Shown here piece after piece: positions 1-5,622 of a stretch of 8,962 nucleotides of DNA (positions are counted from its first letter, which is position 1; every line of letters starts with the position of its first letter). Below the pieces are notes generated by a model. That model was not told the origin of the DNA. It made no database searches and saw nothing but the letters and a program-made list of their open reading frames with translations. The stretch lies in NCBI GenBank assembly GCA_020850915.1, contig JADZDV010000024.1, forward strand, positions 1-8,962, in the 5' to 3' direction. This DNA is from Chloroflexota bacterium. Lineage in GTDB: Bacteria; Chloroflexota; UBA6077; JADZDV01. The position numbers were made by a program, and so were the translations under genes.

Positions 1-514
1 ATACGAAAGCGCCGTCGTTCCAGAGCGCGCCGTTCAGCGCCGTGAAACGGTTGCGCTCCGACCGGACCGTCTCGAACAGGTGGTGCCGCACGATCTCGGG
101 ATGCGTCTGGAGCGCCTCGCGCAGACTCGTCACCACCACGCCACGCGCCGCCAGCGAAGCGTCAAGCTCCCTGCGTGCCACCTCGCCGTCCATCAGCACG
201 AGCTGTCCGGCGTGTTCGCCGGCCACGCCACTCACCGCGATCAGCGCAGCGGGCGCGGAGTTGGTCCCGGCCCGGGTCGTAGACGGCCGCGCGAGCGCGT
301 CCAGCTCGAGCCCTCTGATGTCGGTCCGCCGCCAGCCCTCGGTGGAGAGGGTCGGCGTGGGCAGTTGCTGATACTGCTCCCAGGCCTCCAGCCGACACTC
401 GCGCACCCACTCCGGCTCGCCCACCGCCGTCGAAAATGCCTCGACAGCCGCCCGGTCCAGCAGCGACACGGCGCCAACGGGACCAGAGGGCCGTTGCTGC
501 GTTGGTATACTCAC
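1..514 (-). CDS. sufD: SufD, Fe-S cluster assembly scaffold subunit (N-terminal part, cut by window edge)
   Basis: SufD pairs with SufB and two SufC subunits in the cytoplasmic SufBC2D complex, which assembles iron-sulfur clusters. The frame was read by translating the minus strand directly. It starts at a GTG at 514 (MSIPTQQRPSG...), with GGGAG five bases upstream, and is open to position 1, giving 171 residues. Two segments identify it. Around residues 33-48 there is GEPEWVRECRLEAWEQY, the usual N-terminal 'E-P-E-W-...-R-...-A-W' segment. At residues 157-165 there is FTALNGALW, the start of the SufB/SufD beta-helix core. It lies 65 bp downstream of sufB in the same direction, as expected for a suf operon. 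The C-terminal half is outside the window. The start is well supported, because frames further upstream run into the intergenic hairpin. Confidence 0.9.
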   Translation of the reverse strand, partial: MSIPTQQRPSGPVGAVSLLDRAAVEAFSTAVGEPEWVRECRLEAWEQYQQLPTPTLSTEGWRRTDIRGLELDALARPSTTRAGTNSAPAALIAVSGVAGEHAGQLVLMDGEVARRELDASLAARGVVVTSLREALQTHPEIVRHHLFETVRSERNRFTALNGALWNDGAFV

Positions 515-530
515 GTCTTCTCCCAAAGAA

Positions 531-550
531 GCCCCGCTGGTTGGCGGGGC
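531..550 (-). promoter_or_regulatory. GC-rich hairpin between sufB and sufD
   Basis: A perfect 7-bp inverted repeat (GCCCCGC / GCGGGGC) with a 6-base loop lies in the 65-bp sufB-sufD gap. On the coding (minus) strand it is followed by TTCTTT, so it could act as a weak attenuator or as an mRNA processing or stabilising stem. Just after it, CTTCT-TTGGG-AGAAG can form a second small stem that overlaps the sufD ribosome binding site GGGAG. The base pairing is seen directly. Any regulatory role is inference. Confidence 0.45.
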
Positions 551-579
551 CCCGTGGCTCTCCTGGCTGGCGGGCTGCC

Positions 580-1983
580 TTACCCGACCGAGCCTTCCAT
601 CGACAGGGCAAGCAGTCGGTTCAGCTCGACCGCGTACTCCATTGGCAGCTCCTTGACAAAGCAGTCGAAGAAGCCGTTGACAATCATCGTTTTGGCGTTC
701 TGCTCGGACAGCCCACGGCTCATCAGATAGAAGAGCTGCTCCTCGCTGATCTTCCCGACACTCGCCTCGTGCTCGATGGTGACGTTCTCCTCGTCCACCT
801 CGATCGACGGATACGTGTCGGAGCGCGAGGCCTCGTCCAGCATCAACGCATCGCACCGCACAAACGACTTGACGTTCTCCGCGCCCTTGTACACCTTGAG
901 CAGCCCGCGGTACGTCGTCCGACCCGTCCCCTTGCTGATCGACTTCGACGTAATCGTCGAGGTCGTGTTCGGCGCCGCGTGGACCATCTTGCCGCCCGCG
1001 TCCTGGTGCTGGCCGTCGCCAGCGAACGCCACCGAGATGATCTCGCCCTTGGCCCGCTCGCCCATCAGGTAGACGCCGGGGTACTTCATCGTCACCTTAG
1101 AACCGAGGTTGCCGTCGATCCACTCGACAACCGCGTCCTCGTACGCCACGGCGCGCTTGGTTACCAGGTTGTAAACGTTGTTCGACCAGTTCTGGATCGT
1201 CGTGTACCGCAGGTGCGCGCCCTTCTTGCCAATCAGCTCCACGACCGCCGAGTGCAGCGAGTCGCTGCTGTAGACCGGCGCCGTGCAGCCTTCGATGTAG
1301 TGGACGCTCGAACCCTCGTCTGCGATGATCAGCGTCCGCTCGAACTGGCCCATGTTCTCCGTGTTGATCCGGAAGTAGGCCTGGAGTGGGATCTCCACGT
1401 GGACGCCCGGCGGTACGTAGATGAAGCTGCCGCCCGACCACACGGCCGAGTTCAGCGCGGCGAACTTGTTGTCCCCGGGCGGGATCACCGTGGCGAAGAA
1501 CTTCCGGACCAGGTCAGGATGCTCGCGCAGCCCGCTGTCCATGTCCAGGAAGATGACGCCCAGCTTCGCCAGATCGTCCCGGATGTTGTGATAGACCACT
1601 TCCGATTCGTACTGTGCCGAGACACCGCCGAGGAACTTCCGCTCTGCCTCCGGAATCCCCAGCTTGTCAAACGTGTCCTTGATGTACTCCGGTACCTCTT
1701 CCCAGCTCTTCTCAGTCTTCTCGGAAGGCTTCACGTAGTAATGGATGTTCTCGAAGTCGATGCCTGAGAGGTCCGCGCCCCAGGTCGGCATCGGCTTCCG
1801 ATTGAACAGCTCGAGCGCCCGGAGGCGGAACTTGAGCATCCACTCTGGCTCGTCCTTGCGGCGGGAGATCGCCTCGACGATCTCCCTGGTCAGACCGCGC
1901 CCGGACTTGAAGACGTAATCTTCCACGTCGTGAAAGCCGTACTTGTAATCGACGGGAACGGCCTGCTTGACATCAACTGCCAT
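580..1983 (-). CDS. sufB: SufB, Fe-S cluster assembly scaffold protein
   Basis: SufB is the scaffold subunit of SufBC2D, on which Fe-S clusters form from cysteine-derived sulfur and iron. The frame gives 467 residues, the normal family length. Family landmarks are [13 protein letters not shown] (about 153-165), the core segment [20 protein letters not shown], the [20 protein letters not shown] beta-helix region, [14 protein letters not shown], and VRCDALM with Cys377. Cys377 matches the position of the cysteine implicated in sulfur or cluster handling in the E. coli protein. The usual C-terminus [10 protein letters not shown] is present. The ATG at 1983 lies 3 bases after the sufC stop, with GGAG about 9 bases upstream inside sufC, so the two are probably translationally coupled. 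The gene is intact and the family call is very secure. Confidence 0.98.
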   Translation of the reverse strand: MAVDVKQAVPVDYKYGFHDVEDYVFKSGRGLTREIVEAISRRKDEPEWMLKFRLRALELFNRKPMPTWGADLSGIDFENIHYYVKPSEKTEKSWEEVPEYIKDTFDKLGIPEAERKFLGGVSAQYESEVVYHNIRDDLAKLGVIFLDMDSGLREHPDLVRKFFATVIPPGDNKFAALNSAVWSGGSFIYVPPGVHVEIPLQAYFRINTENMGQFERTLIIADEGSSVHYIEGCTAPVYSSDSLHSAVVELIGKKGAHLRYTTIQNWSNNVYNLVTKRAVAYEDAVVEWIDGNLGSKVTMKYPGVYLMGERAKGEIISVAFAGDGQHQDAGGKMVHAAPNTTSTITSKSISKGTGRTTYRGLLKVYKGAENVKSFVRCDALMLDEASRSDTYPSIEVDEENVTIEHEASVGKISEEQLFYLMSRGLSEQNAKTMIVNGFFDCFVKELPMEYAVELNRLLALSMEGSVG

Positions 1984-1986
1984 CGC

Positions 1987-2811
1987 TCAGCTCTCCATCT
2001 CCTGGATTTGCTCTTCCGTCACTTCCTCGCCCAGCTCGCGGAGAATCCCTCCGTAACCCTCGCGCTCCAGTCGCTCCACCAGCTCCTGTCCGCCGCTCTG
2101 GACGATGCGCCCCTTGACCAGGACGTGCACGACATCCGGCTTGATGTAGTTGAGGAGCCTCTGGTAGTGAGTGATCACCACTACGCTCATCTCCGGGTTG
2201 TCCTGCTTGATCGTGTTGACCCCTTCAGCCACAGTACGGAGCGCGTCGATGTCCAGGCCGGAGTCTGTCTCGTCCATGATGGCCAGCCGGGGCCGCAGAA
2301 TGGCCATCTGAAGCACTTCCGCGCGCTTCTTCTCGCCGCCTGAGAAGCCTTCGTTCAGATAGCGTGTCGCAAACGACGGATCCATCTTCAGCAGGTCCAT
2401 CTTCGACTTGAGCAGCCGCCGGTACTCCAGCGCGCTCGAGAACTTCTGGCCCCGCCCCTCCTCCACTTCCTTCAGCGCGGCGCGCAGGAAATTCCCCAGG
2501 CTCACGCCGGGGATCGCCACCGGGTACTGGAACGCCAGGAAGATCCCCTTGTGCGCCCGCAGGTCCGGCCGCAGGCTCAGAATGTCCTCGCCCTCGAACC
2601 GCACGCTCCCGCCGGTGACGACGTACTTCGGATGGCCCATCAGCGTGTTCGCCAGCGAGGTCTTGCCCGACCCGTTCGGCCCCATGATGGCGTGGGTCTC
2701 GCCCGGCTTGACCGTGAGATCGACGCCGCGGAGGATCTCCTTCCCTTCGACGGACACGCGCAGGCCCTCGATGGAAAAGGCCTCTTTCGTCAGGACTGCG
2801 TTATCGGACAA
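1987..2811 (-). CDS. sufC: SufC, ABC-type ATPase of the SufBCD complex
   Basis: SufC is a soluble ABC ATPase that drives conformational change in SufB/SufD and is not a transporter subunit. I chose a TTG start at 2811 (MSDNAVLTKEAF...), because GAGGAG sits six bases upstream and the product (274 residues) is close to family length. Earlier in-frame starts would add sequence lying wholly within the regulator gene. All ABC motifs are present: Walker A GPNGSGKT (44-51), Q-loop FQYP with Gln95, signature FSGGEKKR (156-163), Walker B LAIMDE ending at Glu181, D-loop SGLD (184-187) and switch His215. The long SufC-type insert with KFSSALEYRRLLKSKMDLL is also seen. The first 22 bases overlap the end of the rrf2-type gene, which suggests translational coupling. 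The protein is certain. The exact start is likely but not proven. Confidence 0.96.
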   Translation of the reverse strand: MSDNAVLTKEAFSIEGLRVSVEGKEILRGVDLTVKPGETHAIMGPNGSGKTSLANTLMGHPKYVVTGGSVRFEGEDILSLRPDLRAHKGIFLAFQYPVAIPGVSLGNFLRAALKEVEEGRGQKFSSALEYRRLLKSKMDLLKMDPSFATRYLNEGFSGGEKKRAEVLQMAILRPRLAIMDETDSGLDIDALRTVAEGVNTIKQDNPEMSVVVITHYQRLLNYIKPDVVHVLVKGRIVQSGGQELVERLEREGYGGILRELGEEVTEEQIQEMES

Positions 2812-3290
2812 CCTAAGCTCCTCGATGTCTCCTGGAACTGGTCCAGCGTGATGAACGTGGACTGCCAATCCCCATGGGCTTGCTGCCGCTGCATGTCTGC
2901 GAGCGTGATCGTGTTGAGCACCTGCGAGATCGCGTCCTGGACGCGCTGCCACACGGTGCGGGACAGACAGCCGGCTTCCGCGTCGCACGCGCCCGGCCGG
3001 TAGTCCTCCGCGGTGCAGTCAACCGGCGCGATCGGCCCCTCGAGCCCGCGGTAGATCTCGCCCACGGTGATCGCCTCCGGCGACCTGCTCAGACGGTAGC
3101 CGCCGTGCAGCCCGCGGGTACCCTCCACCAGGCCCGCGCGGCGCAGCTCGGCCATGAGCTGCTCCAGATAGGCCAACGGAAGGTGCTCCATCCGAGCTAT
3201 GTCGGTCAGGGAGAGCACGCCCCGGTCGAAGTGCTTCGCAAGCTGGGTGGCGGCGCGCAGACCATAATGAGCCCGGGTGGAGATCTTCAC
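2790..3290 (-). CDS. Rrf2-family transcriptional regulator of the suf operon, probably Fe-S sensing
   Basis: Rrf2 proteins (IscR, CymR, SufR-like) are dimeric winged-helix regulators, and many hold an Fe-S cluster. The GTG start at 3290 gives 166 residues beginning MKISTRAHYGLRA, the standard Rrf2 N-terminus. The open frame continues up to 3353, but that stretch would run through the promoter -35 box and carries no family similarity. The winged helix covers about residues 1-65, with LSLTDIARMEHLPLAYLEQLM as the recognition HTH and GLHGGYRLSR as the wing. Cys92, Cys102 and Cys108 (the last two spaced C-x5-C, just before LSRTVWQRV) match the cluster-binding region of IscR-like members. It is the first gene of the operon and overlaps sufC by 22 bases. 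Autoregulation of suf is the obvious inference. The C-terminal tail of about 40 residues is not diagnostic, and I cannot tell which Rrf2 subgroup it belongs to. Confidence 0.93.
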   Translation of the reverse strand: MKISTRAHYGLRAATQLAKHFDRGVLSLTDIARMEHLPLAYLEQLMAELRRAGLVEGTRGLHGGYRLSRSPEAITVGEIYRGLEGPIAPVDCTAEDYRPGACDAEAGCLSRTVWQRVQDAISQVLNTITLADMQRQQAHGDWQSTFITLDQFQETSRSLGCPITQS

Positions 3291-3305
3291 GGGAACGCCC
3301 CAAAA

Positions 3306-3324
3306 TCCTAGTAAGCTAGTAGGA
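3306..3324 (-). promoter_or_regulatory. Candidate Rrf2 operator at the suf promoter
   Basis: The minus strand reads TCCTACTAGCTTACTAGGA, an imperfect palindrome. Five-base outer arms TCCTA/TAGGA are perfect, and inner TA steps also match, so 14 of the 18 non-central positions are symmetric. It begins directly downstream of the -10 box and covers the expected transcription start, where a bound dimer would block RNA polymerase. Its AT-rich dyad resembles known Rrf2-type sites in general form. That the neighbouring regulator binds it is inference. Confidence 0.6.
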
Positions 3325-3353
3325 AATATAGCAGGATTCGATCGGTCTGTCAA
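3325..3353 (-). promoter_or_regulatory. Sigma-70-type promoter of the rrf2-sufCBD operon
   Basis: On the minus strand a perfect -35 TTGACA (3353-3348) is followed by a 17-base spacer and a -10 TATATT (3330-3325, five of six matches to TATAAT). The predicted start is near 3318, leaving a leader of about 28 bases before the GTG at 3290. This arrangement also argues against translation starting at the ATG at 3353. Confidence 0.8.
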
Positions 3354-3716
3354 AGGCTGCCGTGGTCGAAAGATGTTGCAGCGTCATGGGTTCAGTGGGG
3401 GCGCCCCTCGGGACTGGAGGGAGAGCAGCGAATGCGGCCGCGCTTGTCAGGGGGACCGTCCGCGAGGTACCGGACCAGCCCGGGTCACCAGTCGGGGCGG
3501 ATCGAAAGAGCCCGTCTCGAGATGGTCGTTTGCACCCCATCACGTTCCCGTTCGTCCCGAGGCTTTGCGAAGGTGAGGTCCCGAATTCCGAGCGACGCTC
3601 GAATTCTGAGACGGCCGCGACGTGTCCGCCCCGACTGGCGACTCGGGCAGTCGCTGCTGGCTTCAATCCACGCTGGTCGCGTCCGTCACAGGCAATCAGA
3701 CACCGCTGGTACGAGT
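3354..3716. other. Intergenic DNA without a recognisable gene, containing one hairpin
   Basis: This stretch lies between the divergent suf promoter and the A-type carrier promoter. Open frames exist on both strands, but their products are rich in Arg, Pro and Ser, match no family I know, and lack good ribosome binding sites. I therefore call no gene. The clearest structure is an inverted repeat at 3583-3606: GAATTCCGAGC and GCTCGAATTC around a 3-base loop, pairing perfectly except for one bulged C. No T-tract follows it. I saw no known riboswitch or structured RNA signature. Confidence 0.5.
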
Positions 3717-3746
3717 TTGTCACGCGGCGCATCGCTCGATTAGACT
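3717..3746 (+). promoter_or_regulatory. Possible promoter of the A-type carrier gene
   Basis: TTGTCA (3717-3722, five of six matches) is followed by an 18-base spacer and TAGACT (3741-3746, four of six). It lies about 40 bases upstream of the ATG at 3789. The -10 match is weak, so this is a suggestion. No copy of the TCCTA...TAGGA palindrome seen at the suf promoter is present here. Confidence 0.4.
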
Positions 3747-3788
3747 TCTCCCGGATACGCGGGTGAGTACGCGTGGAGGAGCGCAGGC

Positions 3789-4124
3789 ATGATCACTATT
3801 TCCGAGTCCGCTTCGAGCAAGGTCAAGGAGATCCTCGAGGAGAACGGCAAGCAGGACCACGGGCTGCGCCTGTTCGTCCGCGGGATGAGCTGCTCCGGAC
3901 CGGCTTACGGCATGGCGCTCGACAACGAAACCCGCCCGGACGACACGGTCGCCCTGGTGACCGGTCTGAAGGTCCTGATCGACTCGCAGAGCGCTCCGTA
4001 CCTGGAGGGCGCTGAGGTGGACTACGTGGACGAGGTCGTTCGCAGGGGCTTTGTTGTCAACAACCCGAACGTCGCGAGTGGAGGTGGCGGCTGCGGCGGC
4101 GGCTGCTCTTGCGGCGGCCGGTAG
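3789..4124 (+). CDS. A-type Fe-S carrier (IscA/SufA/ErpA, HesB family)
   Basis: A-type carriers accept assembled clusters from a scaffold and deliver them to target apoproteins in the cytoplasm. The product has 111 residues, normal for the family, and starts MITISESASSKVKEIL. Hallmarks are Leu-Arg-Leu-Phe-Val-Arg-Gly followed by CSGPAYGM with Cys35, then IDSQSAPYLEGAEVDYVDE, FVVNNPN, and a C-terminal C-S-C pair (Cys106, Cys108) that completes the three-cysteine ligand set. The tail is unusual: a Gly-rich insertion with an extra Cys102 gives C-GGG-C-S-C. GGAGGA lies about 8 bases before the ATG. It is divergent from the suf operon, so a supporting role in the same pathway is likely. I cannot assign it to IscA, SufA or ErpA from sequence alone. 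Confidence 0.93.
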   Translation: MITISESASSKVKEILEENGKQDHGLRLFVRGMSCSGPAYGMALDNETRPDDTVALVTGLKVLIDSQSAPYLEGAEVDYVDEVVRRGFVVNNPNVASGGGGCGGGCSCGGR

Positions 4125-4169
4125 CAGACAACCTCGCCATCGCCGCTGCGCCTCCCCACGCGAGCCCCC

Positions 4170-5156
4170 TTACCTCCACGCCATGTCGGCCAGCAGAACC
4201 CGCTCCGGTCCGCGCGGCGACCACTGTCGTCGCTGCCCGACGTAGACCAGGCGCCCCGCTGCGCCCGCGGGGAATTGTCTGACCCCGGGCAGTCGGGCGG
4301 CGTCCGGCGGCAGTTCCACCGCGATGTCAACTTCCCCACCGAGCACCGCGGAGACCAGGCCCGCTGGACTGCCGTAGATCCGCCACGTCGCTCGTTGGAC
4401 GGCTCTGGCGCCGCCCCAGTACGACGCGCTCGCTTCTAGCATGACATGCTCCCCAGTCCTCCACTCCACGAAGCGATACGGCCCCGTCCCCAGCGGCTCC
4501 CGCGCGAACGTCGGCAGCCCCAGCTCTTCGAGGTACCGCTTCGGCCCCATCGGCACGCCCGCTAGACGCCGCGGCAGATCGTCCCGCGGCACGGTGGTCG
4601 TGAGCTCCAGCGTCGCCAGGTCGACCGGGCGCAGCCCGGCCAACGCCTCGAGCTGCGCGGCGTACGGACTGACTGACCCTGACGCAGTGATCCGATCGAC
4701 CGTTACCGCTACCGATTCCGTCGTGAAGTCCTCACCGTTCCAGAATTTCACGCCGGGACGGACCTGGAGCTGCCAGGTACGCGACTCCTTGCGGCTCCAC
4801 GACACCGCGAGAACGGGTGCCAGTTGGTCGTCCTGGCCGCGGGCCGTCAGCGGCTCGAACATCTGGTCCAGTAGCGCGCGCCAGCCAGGACTGGCGGCCA
4901 GAAGCGGGTCCAGCGAGGGGCCTTCACCGGTAATTCCCACGACTGCCACTCCGGGCAGGAGAGTTGGCGTCGCTGTCGCCCTGGCGGCAACCGCGGGAGG
5001 AAGGGTCGGCGTCACAGCTCGCGCAGCCGGCGACGGCCCGGGGGAGCCGGTAGCGGAGCTGAACGCCACCCCTTCCACGGCGGCCGGCCGCGTGCAGCCG
5101 CCCAGCAACAGGCAGAGCGCGGCGAGCCGGAACGTCGCCTGGATCGCTCGGTCCAC
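4170..5156 (-). CDS. Family-5 ABC substrate-binding lipoprotein, short or truncated
   Basis: Family-5 proteins bind peptides, nickel or opines outside the membrane for ABC importers. The GTG start at 5156 has AGGAGG 13 bases upstream, a long spacing. The 328-residue product has a lipoprotein signal: basic N-terminus, hydrophobic segment and lipobox LGGC with Cys21. A Ser/Pro/Thr/Ala-rich linker follows (about 25-70). Family motifs are SLDPLLAASPGWRALLDQMFE (81-101), the segment VRPGVKFWNGEDFTTESV (132-149) and PLGTGPYRFVEW (221-232). Typical members have about 500-600 residues. Here the frame ends at TAA 4170-4172, shortly after the VDIAVELPP segment, and only 45 bp separate it from the convergent carrier gene, so the C-terminal part is missing. 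No permease or ATPase gene is adjacent. It may be a decaying remnant or a naturally short relative, and substrate is unknown. Confidence 0.75.
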   Translation of the reverse strand: MDRAIQATFRLAALCLLLGGCTRPAAVEGVAFSSATGSPGPSPAARAVTPTLPPAVAARATATPTLLPGVAVVGITGEGPSLDPLLAASPGWRALLDQMFEPLTARGQDDQLAPVLAVSWSRKESRTWQLQVRPGVKFWNGEDFTTESVAVTVDRITASGSVSPYAAQLEALAGLRPVDLATLELTTTVPRDDLPRRLAGVPMGPKRYLEELGLPTFAREPLGTGPYRFVEWRTGEHVMLEASASYWGGARAVQRATWRIYGSPAGLVSAVLGGEVDIAVELPPDAARLPGVRQFPAGAAGRLVYVGQRRQWSPRGPERVLLADMAWR

Positions 5157-5316
5157 GGTTCGCCGGGTGCCTCCTGTCCTGCTTCAGGTCGCGGACGCAA
5201 GATCAGCACCCCATGTGGGATGCTGCCACGGCGTCGTCCGGAGAAACGTCAGGTTCGTCGGATCGCTGACGTCGACTCCACCCAAGACGGCAACCGCTAC
5301 TCGACTTCCCACCCTC
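5157..5316 (-). other. Leader of the substrate-binding protein gene with two inverted repeats
   Basis: No gene is seen here. If the promoter at 5317-5345 is right, this is a leader of about 155 bases. It contains CAGCACCCCA/TGGGATGCTG (5204-5225) around a 2-base centre, with one non-Watson-Crick pair, and ACGTCAG/CTGACGT (5246-5272) around a 13-base spacer. Either could be an operator or an RNA stem. I recognise no known riboswitch. Confidence 0.45.
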
Positions 5317-5345
5317 ATCATAGGCTGGCCATGAACTGCAATCAA
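5317..5345 (-). promoter_or_regulatory. Candidate promoter of the substrate-binding protein gene
   Basis: On the minus strand TTGATT (5345-5340, four of six matches) is followed by exactly 17 bases and TATGAT (5322-5317, five of six). It is the best promoter-like match upstream of the gene that starts at 5156. Confidence 0.55.
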
Positions 5346-5410
5346 CTGCCATACGGCTGTTCAGTGTCACAGACGAGTCCTGCCGAAAGGGTCGCGCAAC
5401 AGCAAGCGTC

Positions 5411-5416
5411 TATAAT
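5411..5416 (+). promoter_or_regulatory. -10 box of the tRNA-Lys gene
   Basis: A perfect TATAAT lies 35 bases upstream of the tRNA 5' end, in otherwise GC-rich DNA. A matching -35 box is not obvious at 16-18 bases upstream (GGGTC region), so only the -10 element is called. Confidence 0.6.
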
Positions 5417-5451
5417 CCTCTGTCGCGGCAGACTCACCGTCCCGCTTCAGA

Positions 5452-5523
5452 GGGCCGCTAGCTCAATGGCAGAGCAACGGGCTTTTAACCCGTGGGTTCT
5501 GGGTTCGAGTCCCAGGCGGCTCA
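5452..5523 (+). tRNA. tRNA-Lys(TTT)
   Basis: The cloverleaf folds fully in 72 nt. The acceptor stem GGGCCGC (5452-5458) pairs with GCGGCTC (5516-5522) with one G-T pair, and the D stem is GCTC/GAGC. The anticodon stem ACGGG/CCCGT holds loop CTTTTAA with anticodon TTT at 5484-5486. The variable loop has 5 bases. The T arm is CTGGG-TTCGAGT-CCCAG and the discriminator base is A5523. CCA is not encoded (ACCG follows). Lysine identity follows from the anticodon. The integrase gene beyond its 3' end marks it as the probable integration target of the element to the right. Confidence 0.97.
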
Positions 5524-5539
5524 CCGCTTTCTGAACGTG

Positions 5540-5585
5540 AAACGGCCCTCCCGAGTGAGTCTCAGTCTCACCGGGAGGGCCGTTT
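5540..5585. terminator. Long hairpin between tRNA-Lys and the integrase gene
   Basis: A 14-bp perfect inverted repeat (arms 5540-5553 and 5572-5585, AAACGGCCCTCCCG and its complement) encloses 18 bases. GTGAG/CTCAC inside can pair further, leaving a 7-base loop and one bulged A. It sits between the tRNA 3' end and the integrase stop codon, where a bidirectional intrinsic terminator would serve both. The U-tracts are short (GTTT on either strand), so termination is likely but not certain. A role at the attachment site is the alternative. Confidence 0.55.
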
Positions 5586-5604
5586 GACAGTAATTTGACA
5601 GTAA
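5583..5604. repeat. Perfect 11-bp tandem direct repeat, possible integrase arm sites
   Basis: TTTGACAGTAA occurs twice with no gap (5583-5593 and 5594-5604), between the hairpin and the integrase stop. The first three bases also form the end of the hairpin arm. Short direct repeats flanking the core site are the usual form of arm-type sites bound by the N-terminal domain of tyrosine integrases. I saw no other copy in the window. The repeat is seen directly; its function is inferred. Confidence 0.6.
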
Positions 5605-5622
5605 CCCGGGCGGGCGCGGGCG

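Noticed and set aside
436..1767. Long plus-strand open frame (443 codons) opposite sufB
   Set aside because: It is an antisense shadow of sufB and sufD. The product is Arg/Val/Leu-rich without family motifs, and the minus strand carries unmistakable SufB.
3440..3490. T-box-like GGTACC...GCGG segment on the minus strand
   Set aside because: It lacks the full AGGGUGG-ACCGCG core and the specifier stem, and it is not placed before an aminoacyl-tRNA synthetase or amino-acid gene.
3316..3766. Open frames on both strands in the suf/carrier intergenic region
   Set aside because: No family similarity, no convincing start signals, and one overlaps the suf promoter and operator.
4441..5334. Plus-strand open frame (297 codons) opposite the substrate-binding protein gene
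   Set aside because: Ser/Arg-rich antisense product without motifs; the minus strand encodes a lipoprotein with family-5 motifs.
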